DNA from: an uncultured Lachnospiraceae bacterium
Lineage (GTDB): Bacteria > Bacillota_A > Clostridia > Lachnospirales > Lachnospiraceae
Reading direction: 5' to 3'
Length of the DNA stretch: 14,104 nucleotides
Assembly: GCA_910585855.1 (NCBI GenBank)
Contig: CAJUGZ010000092.1
Location: 1-14,104 of the forward strand
Shown here: positions 8,187 to 13,856 of the stretch, piece by piece
Layout: each line of letters begins with the position of its first letter
Position numbering within the stretch: the stretch's first letter is position 1
The notes under the pieces: generated by a model
What the model was told of the DNA's origin: nothing
The model's database searches: none
What the model saw: only the letters and a program-made list of their open reading frames with translations
Made by a program: the position numbers and the translations under genes

Positions 8187-8510
8187 ATGTATAAAAATAT
8201 TGAAAAACATACTCCTCTGCAATTAAAAGATCAAATTTCCTACCAATCCGGGCAGGTAGTCAGCAAAACACTTGTGCAGAATGAAAAAGTCAGCATGACA
8301 TTATTTTCTTTTGACAAAGGAGAAGAAATTTCTACTCATGCTTCCGGCGGAGATGCAATGGTAACGGTTTTAGAAGGAACAGGTCGGTTTACCGTTGGAG
8401 ATCATATATTTCTTTTAAAAGAAAACGATACCTTAATTATGCCAAAAGATATTCCACACGCTGTATATGGAGAAGAAAAATTTAAAATGCAGCTTACGGT
8501 TTCTTTCTAA
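8187..8510 (+). CDS. Small single-domain cupin protein
   Basis: This 107-residue protein consists of one cupin_2 beta-barrel domain. Motif 1 is GEEISTHASGGDAMVTVLEG, where the usual His-x-His is His-x-Ser. Motif 2 is the MPKDIPHAVYG segment with its conserved Pro and His. The changed second metal-ligand position suggests altered metal binding or a non-catalytic ligand-binding role. AAGGA precedes the ATG, which begins 2 nt after the stop of the Cys-motif gene, so expression is from the same message. Cupins of this size occur as stress or metabolite-binding proteins. No specific substrate can be assigned. Confidence 0.88.
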   Translation: MYKNIEKHTPLQLKDQISYQSGQVVSKTLVQNEKVSMTLFSFDKGEEISTHASGGDAMVTVLEGTGRFTVGDHIFLLKENDTLIMPKDIPHAVYGEEKFKMQLTVSF

Positions 8511-8516
8511 CTGTGC

Positions 8517-8544
8517 GGTTGGACGCTCCAAAGAGCATCCAACC
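8517..8544. terminator. Hairpin between convergent cupin and aminotransferase genes
   Basis: GGTTGGACGCT (8517-8527) pairs with AGCATCCAACC (8534-8544), with one C-A mismatch and a 6-nt loop. It lies 7 nt after the cupin stop and about 38 nt before the aminotransferase stop. There is no clear T run, so it is a probable bidirectional terminator by position. Confidence 0.55.
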
Positions 8545-8581
8545 AGATTCTCACATTCGCTGAAAAAACAATACCATATCT

Positions 8582-9874
8582 CTAATCTTTCTTTTTATTT
8601 AACAGTTTTTCTATTGAAACAAGTTTTACACAAAGAACAAATATTTTAGTTGCCATAACCATTTCTTCCGGTGTCGGGAAAGACGGAGCAATTCGAATAT
8701 TAGAATCTTTTGGATCTTTTCCATAAGGATACGTAGCACCTGCACCAGTCAAAACCAATCCCAAGTCTTTGCACTTTGCAACAATCTCTTTTGCACAACC
8801 CGGCATTGCATCAAAAGAAATAAAATATCCTCCTCTTGGCTTTGTCCAACTTCCAATCCCAAGTCCGGTAAGCTCCGACTCTAAAATATTTAATACCGCT
8901 TCAAACTTTGGACGAAGAAGAGCAGCATGTTTTTTCATATGTGCATTTAAACCATCTATATTTTTAAAAAATCTTACATGCCGCAGTTGATTAATCTTAT
9001 CATGCCCGATAATCTGCGTAGTCATAAATTTTTTAATATATTCCATATTTTCAAGAGAAGTTGCGATTGCTGATACTCCAGAACCCGGAAAACTTACCTT
9101 TGAAGTAGAAGCAAAAACATAAACCATATTTGGATTTCCTGCCTTTTCACACTCTTCTAAAATATTTGGAATTTTATCCTGAATATCCTCAAATAAATGA
9201 TGAATACAATAAGCATTATCCCAAAAAATACGAAAATCTTCTGCTTTTGGTTTTAAATTTGCAAACCGTCTGACCACCTCATCCGAATATGTAATACCTG
9301 TCGGATTGGAATATTTCGGCACACACCAAATTCCTTTTACCGCATCATCCTGATTTACATACTGTTCTACTAAATCCATATCTGGTCCGTCTTCTCTAAG
9401 CGGAATATTAATCATCTCAATTCCAAATAATTCCGTAATCCTAAAATGTCTGTCATATCCCGGAACCGGACATAAAAACTTTACTTTATCCAATTTGCAC
9501 CAAGGCGTTGAACCGTTTACTCCCATTACCATAGAACGCATAACCGTATCATACATAATATTCAGACTGGAATTTCCACATACAATCACATTCGGTTTTT
9601 TTACTTCCATCATATCTGCCAAAAGCTGCCGACATTCTCCTATTCCATCCCAATCTCCATAATTTCTGGTATCATTTCCCAACAAAGTATTCATATCCGA
9701 TTGTCCGTTTATTACATCCAACATTGGCATAGAAATCGCTAACTGTGACGCTCCGGGCTTTCCTCTTGCCATATTGAAAGAAAGTCCCTTTGCCTCTTCT
9801 GTCTTAAACTCCTCTTCTAAACCTGCCTTTAATGCCAAAAGCTCCTCCTGACTCATATCCACATATGCTTTCAT
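8582..9874 (-). CDS. Class I aminotransferase, aspartate aminotransferase subgroup Ic type
   Basis: This is a PLP-dependent cytoplasmic aminotransferase, probably moving amino groups between aspartate or another amino acid and 2-oxoglutarate. The 430-residue protein shows GLSFNMARGKPG at the N-terminus and SNPTG at 189-193. The pyridine-N-binding Asp lies in WDNAY near 219, and Lys259 in STSKVSFPG is the Schiff-base lysine. IRIAPSFP near the C-terminus holds the carboxylate-binding Arg. The long N-terminus and SNPTG/STSK motifs fit the Ic group rather than the classical AspC group. The frame also opens with a GTG at 9895, but the ATG at 9874 has AGGAAAG 8 nt upstream and gives the family start. 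The exact substrate is uncertain. No partner gene is adjacent. It lies in the inner insertion. Confidence 0.9.
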   Translation of the reverse strand: MKAYVDMSQEELLALKAGLEEEFKTEEAKGLSFNMARGKPGASQLAISMPMLDVINGQSDMNTLLGNDTRNYGDWDGIGECRQLLADMMEVKKPNVIVCGNSSLNIMYDTVMRSMVMGVNGSTPWCKLDKVKFLCPVPGYDRHFRITELFGIEMINIPLREDGPDMDLVEQYVNQDDAVKGIWCVPKYSNPTGITYSDEVVRRFANLKPKAEDFRIFWDNAYCIHHLFEDIQDKIPNILEECEKAGNPNMVYVFASTSKVSFPGSGVSAIATSLENMEYIKKFMTTQIIGHDKINQLRHVRFFKNIDGLNAHMKKHAALLRPKFEAVLNILESELTGLGIGSWTKPRGGYFISFDAMPGCAKEIVAKCKDLGLVLTGAGATYPYGKDPKDSNIRIAPSFPTPEEMVMATKIFVLCVKLVSIEKLLNKKKD

Positions 9875-9999
9875 TTTACTATCTTTCCTTTCCACATATT
9901 TTTATTTTTCCCTCAATATATATTTCCTAACAAGTCCATGATATCAGCAACATCTGTAACATCAGTTATTTTACTTTATTTTTTTCCTTTTTTCAACTA

Positions 10000-10050
10000 A
10001 AAATTTACCTCTATTTATTTTTATTGGAAGGAGGACGCCAGATTCGAAAA
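10000..10050 (+). repeat. Direct repeat, left copy (partner at 10836-10886)
   Basis: AAAATT, CTCT and TTATTTTTATTGGAA, then GACGCC and TCGAAAA, recur in the same order at 10836-10886 with a few substitutions. This copy runs into the outer arm of the palindromic repeat at 10038. The other runs into a short hairpin repeat. The pair suggests a segmental duplication or a remnant of a further repeat copy. Confidence 0.6.
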
Positions 10051-10360
10051 CTATGGTCCGCCTGCTGTTCCAATTTTCCAAAAAGTAAGAAGTTCTAGAC
10101 TTCTGCCTTTCCATTCCTCCAACCGGACAGACCGGAGCGCAATTCGCCCTCACCACAACCAAAACAAAACGAGTGTAAGGAAAGATTTTATCAACCACAA
10201 AACATCCGCTTCTCTATTATCCGGGCTAAACACGCTCCTTTTTTTTCACACACTGCATGGAAGCAGTATGTGAAAAAAATCTTAGGTTTTTGAGCAGAAG
10301 TCAAGAACTTCTAACTTTTCTCCAAAGTCACTGCAGGCGGACCATAGTTTTCGAATCTGG
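10038..10360 (+). repeat. Large palindromic repeat, complete copy B
   Basis: Perfect 28-bp inverted arms (10038-10065 and 10333-10360) enclose a second stem (10088-10105 with 10295-10312, 17 of 18 paired). The conserved block with CGCAATTCGCCCTCAC and GGGCTAAACACGC follows, then a central hairpin. The arms differ in sequence from copy C, yet stay self-complementary. There are no plausible genes inside: the ORFs crossing it are repeat artefacts. The region 9896-10829 holds essentially only these repeats. Confidence 0.88.
10240..10279. terminator. Central T/A-flanked hairpin of repeat copy B
   Basis: CACACACTGC (10247-10256) pairs with GCAGTATGTG (10263-10272), with one mismatch. Seven T residues precede it and seven A residues follow, so the stem extends through the T/A tracts. 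Either strand would give a GC stem ending in a T run, the form of a bidirectional intrinsic terminator. Confidence 0.6.
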
Positions 10361-10462
10361 CTGTTTCTTGACCCCGAAGCAAAAAAAAATCTCATCCAAA
10401 CTAATCCAAACTTTTATACTTCATAAGAATTTTTTAAAATTTCTGCCGTGATCCAACCAACA

Positions 10463-10786
10463 GCCAGAGGCGGTTTGCTCCTTTCCTTTGTCTGCGACTT
10501 CGGAGAACGGTTAGAAAGTCTGGCTTCTGTGGAAATACCTAGAATTTTTTGCATATCCTGCTTCCATGCAGGGTATGCAAAAAAAGGGGCGTGTTTAGCC
10601 CGGAGAATAGAGAAGAAAATGTTTTATGGCTGATAAAATTGTTCCTTACACTAGTTTTGTTTTGGCTGTGGTGAGGGCGAATTGCGCCCCGGTTCGGACG
10701 GTTGGATGTGCCTGAATACAGAAGCCATAGACTTTCTTAGCGTTCGGAGCGGAGCAATCAAAGGAAAGGAGCAAACCGCCTCTGGC
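10463..10786 (-). repeat. Large palindromic repeat, complete copy C
   Basis: Perfect 28-bp inverted arms (10463-10490 and 10759-10786, starting GCCAGAGGCGGTTTGCTCC) are followed inward by a second stem (AACGGTTAGAAAGTCT with AGACTTTCTTAGCGTT, nearly complementary), the central hairpin at 10545-10584 and the conserved GGGGCGTGTTTAGCCCGG to GGGCGAATTGCGCCCC domain on one side. It lies opposite in orientation to copy B, 102 bp away. The 102-bp gap holds nothing I recognise. Confidence 0.88.
10545..10584. terminator. Central T/A-flanked hairpin of repeat copy C
   Basis: TGCATATCCTGC (10550-10561) pairs with GCAGGGTATGCA (10568-10579, one G-T pair) around a 6-nt loop. T and A tracts extend the stem outward. 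The same hairpin occurs at 14069-14104 and, cut by the edge, at position 1. It has bidirectional intrinsic terminator form, and is also the centre of the palindrome. Confidence 0.65.
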
Positions 10787-10829
10787 GTCCGGTGAAAGCA
10801 CCCCCTTGCAGCATCCTATCTACAAAAAC

Positions 10830-11672
10830 CTAATTAAAATTATCTCTGTTTATTTTTATTGGAAAAAGAACGCCGAATCGAAAAAAGGACGCTGAACCCA
10901 AACCTTCCTTTGGATTTCGGTGTCCCCTATACGACAAAAACTCATAATTTATTATTATGCTTATTATTACTCCATCATTCTGCAGAATATAAGCAATCGA
11001 CCGCTTTTCAAACCGCTTTCCCCTAGCCGTCCGAAATCCCAACTGATTTAAATAAGATGCAATATCCGCAATCGGCATCTCCTCCTGCACATATTTTTGA
11101 AATATCATTCGAACAACTGCTGCCTCTTCCTCTACAATTACAGGAACGGCTCTATGATAAGGAATTCTATATCCAAAAGGCGGTGAAGCCTGAAAATTCC
11201 CCCGCATAGCATTTTCACTCATCCCACGAAATACCTCTCCAGACAATCGGATCGAATAATATTCATCCATCCATTCAATCATTCGTTCCACCAATGTTCC
11301 AAACGGTCCATCGATCAAAGGCTCTGACACACTAACTACTGATACTCGATCCCGTTTTAACATAGACTTATAAACAATCGATTCCTCCTGATTTCTGGCA
11401 AACCGAGAAAATTTCCAAACCAAAATCAAATCAAATGGGTGCTCCGCTGATTTCGCCAGCGCAATCATCTGCTGAAATACTGGACGCTTCTCCGCTTTCT
11501 TCCCAGAAACCCCACCCTCCTCTAAAAATATCCCCATTTCAGGAATTATAATATGATTCTTCTCTGCATACTCCAAAATCAAACGTTTCTGCGCATCAGG
11601 CGATAATTCTTCCTGCTTTTCAGTAGATACCCGAATATAAACAGCCGCTGTCAAAACTCTTTCTCCCATCAT
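10830..11672 (-). CDS. Interrupted large serine recombinase, 5' part
   Basis: This is the N-terminal part of a site-specific serine recombinase (SpoIVCA/large resolvase type). Recognisable sequence ends at codon 232 (Asn, 10977-10979). The next 48 residues are translated repeat DNA. The catalytic domain is intact: the nucleophile Ser16 lies in AAVYIRVSTEKQ, with GGVSGKKAEKRP, the LVWKFSRFARN arginine motif and EWMDEYYSIRLSGEV. The recombinase domain begins at NFQASPPFGYRIPY and breaks inside SIAYILQN. The missing NPVYKGYIRWN continuation and zinc ribbon lie at 5350-6129; together they make 491 residues. GGGAAGG precedes the ATG by 6 nt. The sleC 5' frame ends only 37 bp upstream with no clear promoter between, so the recombinase may be read from the sleC promoter. 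As it stands the product lacks its DNA-binding C-terminus and is probably inactive. Confidence 0.9.
   Translation of the reverse strand: MMGERVLTAAVYIRVSTEKQEELSPDAQKRLILEYAEKNHIIIPEMGIFLEEGGVSGKKAEKRPVFQQMIALAKSAEHPFDLILVWKFSRFARNQEESIVYKSMLKRDRVSVVSVSEPLIDGPFGTLVERMIEWMDEYYSIRLSGEVFRGMSENAMRGNFQASPPFGYRIPYHRAVPVIVEEEAAVVRMIFQKYVQEEMPIADIASYLNQLGFRTARGKRFEKRSIAYILQNDGVIISIIINYEFLSYRGHRNPKEGLGSASFFRFGVLFPIKINRDNFN
10836..10886 (+). repeat. Direct repeat, right copy (partner at 10000-10050)
   Basis: This matches 10000-10050 through TTATTTTTATTGGAA and the following ACGCC and TCGAAAA blocks. It supplies the artificial C-terminal tail (FGVLFPIKINR) of the truncated recombinase frame, showing that this tail is not protein-coding in origin. 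Confidence 0.6.
10887..10925. repeat. Short hairpin repeat at the inner-insertion right end
   Basis: GGACGCTGAA (10887-10896) pairs with TTCGGTGTCC (10916-10925), allowing two G-T pairs. It is the same family as 4821-4876 and 7154-7201. It lies 51 bp inside the inner-insertion boundary. A half-copy in inverse orientation lies just inside the opposite boundary near 6157-6175. Confidence 0.6.
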
Positions 11673-11709
11673 TCCCTACCTTCCCAAAACAAGAATATCA
11701 AAAATAATA

Positions 11710-12636
11710 TCAACTCAGAAACCCAAAATCTGTTGTCCTATCCTCTATAGGTTTTTGAAATAAGGTCATCCATTCCGGGCACTTACTGCGCTGTCCGTCA
11801 CAATACTGTGTCAGAATAGGCTGCTTTACATCTGGTCGTGACAAATACTGATCAAAAATTTCATCCACTACCTCTGAAATACTGTCAAAAATATTCCGCT
11901 CTGGAATCCACTTATGATCAAACGCCGTTGAAGATGTTATGGTAAAATCAAACATCTTATTCCGATACCACTCCGTATAAACCCGATTCATAGTAAAAGA
12001 CATAATCGCAAGCACATTTGCCACAATCGTAGCCCGAGGCCAAGTTGCATAAATCTCAGAAGAAGCCACATTTTTTATATAATCCCTATATGGCACATAA
12101 TAATTCTGCGCCGTAGAATCTGTAGGCACTCCATTGTGAACCACCACTGTTTCTGGCACTACAACTCGACTTAACACAATCTCTCCGGGTTCTCCCACTG
12201 GTTTAATCTCTGCCTCTGCAATCTTAGGCGGATAATCTCCATACAAAGTATGTGCCGGAATTACAATATTCTGCCCCCCATTTTGTGCTGTCACCGGATT
12301 TAAACGAACCGGCTGTACAGAAGTTGTATCCTGTAAAATCTCTGTACCTGATACATCAAACGGCTCATAGCCTTCGGCAAGTACCTGTACCGTATATTCC
12401 GAATAAGGCTGCTCAATCCCGGGATTTAAACTTAATTCAATCGGCGGTGTCGGAAGAGAAATCATTTCCGTCCGTCCCGAATCATTTGTTGTCAGCCGTT
12501 CAATAATGCTATCCGGCTCTCCTGTATAAGAAATCGTAACCGTTGCTCCGGCAACCGGACGATTCATGGCTGTTGTAACTACCTGAAGATTTCCTCTAGA
12601 ACTTCCTTCCTGTAATGCTTTTAAAGTAGGCCGCAT
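11710..12636 (-). CDS. sleC: Interrupted spore cortex-lytic enzyme SleC, 5' part
   Basis: This is the N-terminal 291 residues (12636-11764) of a SleC-like germination protein, followed by 17 residues read from the inserted element. SleC is laid down in the spore as a precursor and, once cleaved by Csp proteases, degrades cortex peptidoglycan. Visible are the N-terminal beta-sandwich-like region (NLQVVTTAMNRPVAGATVTI), the HTLYGDYPPKIAE segment and the conserved core YRDYIKNVASSEIYATWP with NVLAIMSFTMNRVYTEWYRN, then TQYCDGQRSKCPEWMT. The frame opens at 12714, but the ATG at 12636 with GAGGG upstream is the better start. The PG-binding domain and end of the catalytic region are at 4949-5329. 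Unless the element excises, this product is truncated and probably inactive. Identification rests on family motifs recalled from clostridial SleC. Confidence 0.88.
   Translation of the reverse strand: MRPTLKALQEGSSRGNLQVVTTAMNRPVAGATVTISYTGEPDSIIERLTTNDSGRTEMISLPTPPIELSLNPGIEQPYSEYTVQVLAEGYEPFDVSGTEILQDTTSVQPVRLNPVTAQNGGQNIVIPAHTLYGDYPPKIAEAEIKPVGEPGEIVLSRVVVPETVVVHNGVPTDSTAQNYYVPYRDYIKNVASSEIYATWPRATIVANVLAIMSFTMNRVYTEWYRNKMFDFTITSSTAFDHKWIPERNIFDSISEVVDEIFDQYLSRPDVKQPILTQYCDGQRSKCPEWMTLFQKPIEDRTTDFGFLS
11746..11768. other. Right attachment site of the sleC element
   Basis: The element arm TATAGGTTTTTGAAATAAGG (11746-11765) runs into the shared core GGTCA (11764-11768) and then sleC codons (Thr-Met-Trp-Glu read backwards). 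It is the inverted counterpart of 5336-5354. Joined, the two ends form a dyad of about 43 bp around TCAG. Confidence 0.75.
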
Positions 12637-12669
12637 AAAAAATAAAACCCTCAAAAATAATTTACTATC

Positions 12670-12699
12670 ATTATATGCCAAAGTCTTAAAACAGATAAC
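12670..12699 (-). promoter_or_regulatory. Possible mother-cell (sigma-E-like) promoter of sleC
   Basis: Read on the minus strand, GTTATCT (12693-12699), a 15-nt spacer and CATATAAT (12670-12677) resemble the sigma-E form (-35 ATATT-like, -10 CATACAAT-like). It lies 34 nt upstream of the sleC ATG and 25 nt beyond the ispG stop. No intrinsic terminator separates ispG from sleC, so read-through from ispG is also possible. Confidence 0.4.
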
Positions 12700-12723
12700 A
12701 CCGATCCCATGCATTTCCTAGCC

Positions 12724-13776
12724 CTAACATTTCCAATTCTCCAATTCCTCCCGAAGTACCAAAAGCAATTCTTCCTCTGGAACTTTTCGAATAATTTCTC
12801 CCTTTTTTATCAAAAGTCCCTCTCCATTCCCTCCGGCAATCCCCAGATCCGCTTCCTTCGCCTCTCCCGGTCCGTTTACTGCACATCCCATTACAGCAAC
12901 CTTAATATCCAGATCAAACTCTTCCACCATTGTTTCCACCTGATTTGCCAACCCAATCAAATCAATCCTTGTTCTGCCGCAGGTCGGACAGGATACTACC
13001 TCAATTCCTCCTTTTCGAAGCCCCAATGTACGAAGAATCAGTTTTGCCGATTTAATCTCTTCCACCGGATCACCCGTTAGAGAAACCCGAATCGTATCTC
13101 CGATTCCCTGTCCCAAAATCAATCCCAACCCTACAGCCGACTTGATATTACCAGAGTATACCGTACCTGATTCTGTAATCCCCACATGAAGCGGATAATC
13201 AATCTGTTTTTCTATTAACTGATGTGCCTTTACACACATCAAAACATCCGACGATTTAATACTAACCACCAAATTAGTATAGCCAAGATCTTCTATCATG
13301 TGTACTTTATCCAATGCACTTTCTACAATCCCCTCTGCTGTAACACCATGATATTTTTCTAAAAGATGCCTTTCCAATGAACCGCTGTTTACACCAATTC
13401 GAATGGGAATCCCCCTTTCCTTTGCTGCATCCACCACAATTTTTACTTTATCTAATCCACCAATATTGCCCGGATTAATCCGAATTTTATCCGCTCCATG
13501 CTCGATCGCCGCAACCGCCATCTTATAGTCAAAATGTATATCTGCCACCAAAGGAATCCGAATCTGTTTTTGAATCTCTTCTATTGCCTGTGCTGCCTCC
13601 CATGTCGGAACAGTACAGCGCACAATATCACATCCCACTGCTTCTAAACGATGAATCTGTGCCACCGTTTCCTTTATATCCTCCGTTTTTGTATTAGTCA
13701 TGGACTGAATCAATACCGGATTTCCTCCACCAATCACTCTATCTCCAATTTTTACTACTCTTGTATTCTGACGCAC
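12724..13776 (-). CDS. ispG: 4-hydroxy-3-methylbut-2-enyl diphosphate synthase
   Basis: IspG (GcpE) is the penultimate-step enzyme of the MEP isoprenoid pathway: it reduces the cyclic diphosphate MEcPP to HMBPP using a [4Fe-4S] cluster and flavodoxin or ferredoxin. The 350-residue protein is of the compact bacterial form. A TIM-barrel region (VLIQSMTNTKTEDI, LVADIHFDYKMAV, KIRINPGNIG) is followed by the cluster domain with Cys263 and Cys266 in SCPTCGRTR, Cys298 in MGCAVNGPGEA and a following Glu. The start codon is GTG at 13776 with GGAG 8 nt upstream. In many Firmicutes ispG follows dxr and a site-2 protease gene. Here a palindromic repeat lies immediately upstream instead, and sleC follows after 87 bp. 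Confidence 0.97.
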   Translation of the reverse strand: MRQNTRVVKIGDRVIGGGNPVLIQSMTNTKTEDIKETVAQIHRLEAVGCDIVRCTVPTWEAAQAIEEIQKQIRIPLVADIHFDYKMAVAAIEHGADKIRINPGNIGGLDKVKIVVDAAKERGIPIRIGVNSGSLERHLLEKYHGVTAEGIVESALDKVHMIEDLGYTNLVVSIKSSDVLMCVKAHQLIEKQIDYPLHVGITESGTVYSGNIKSAVGLGLILGQGIGDTIRVSLTGDPVEEIKSAKLILRTLGLRKGGIEVVSCPTCGRTRIDLIGLANQVETMVEEFDLDIKVAVMGCAVNGPGEAKEADLGIAGGNGEGLLIKKGEIIRKVPEEELLLVLREELENWKC

Positions 13777-13856
13777 AATTATGCTCCTTTCTTCTTATTC
13801 CTCTTTATTTACTTTAATTAGGCTTTTGGACATGGGATACCTCCGGAAAGAACTTA

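Larger units (their letters stand above)
6130..10980. mobile_element. Inner insertion splitting the recombinase gene
   Basis: The segment is bounded by direct 4-bp copies of ATTC (GAAT on the minus strand) at 6130-6133 and 10977-10980. Removing 4847 bp restores the recombinase frame across YILQNPVYKGY. Each end carries, within about 70 bp, an inverted copy of a short hairpin-repeat motif (AAGGGGAACGCTGAAATC near 6157; GGGGACACCGAAATCC near 10920, minus strand). The interior encodes metabolic genes and two large palindromic repeats. It encodes no transposase or recombinase. The mechanism of entry is unknown. The 4-bp repeat could be a target duplication or chance microhomology. Confidence 0.65.
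5330..11768 (-). mobile_element. SleC-interrupting serine-recombinase element (skin-like)
   Basis: The segment is bounded by direct copies of GGTCA (5330-5334 and 11764-11768). Removing one copy plus the interior (6434 bp) restores an uninterrupted sleC frame. Just inside each end lies an imperfect inverted repeat of 19-20 bp. A large serine recombinase is encoded inside and runs right up to both ends. Without the inner 4847-bp insertion the element would be about 1.6 kb and would carry only the recombinase. This matches sporulation intervening elements such as skin in sigK, which a SpoIVCA-type serine recombinase excises in the mother cell. Programmed excision here is inference. Confidence 0.8.

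Noticed and set aside
10038..10786. Group II intron or CRISPR array
   Set aside because: There is no intron 5' consensus, domain V or reverse transcriptase, and no short regularly spaced repeats. The structure is a large palindrome.
6130..10980. Inner segment as a second serine-recombinase element with its own attachment sites
   Set aside because: The joined ends show only a 4-bp identity and no dyad, unlike the outer element, and no recombinase or transposase is encoded inside.
12252..12506. Plus-strand open frames opposite sleC, ispG and carB (for example 12252-12506, 12709-13080, 1745-1933, 2791-2976)
   Set aside because: They are antisense to well-supported genes, lack ribosome binding sites and have no recognisable protein features.
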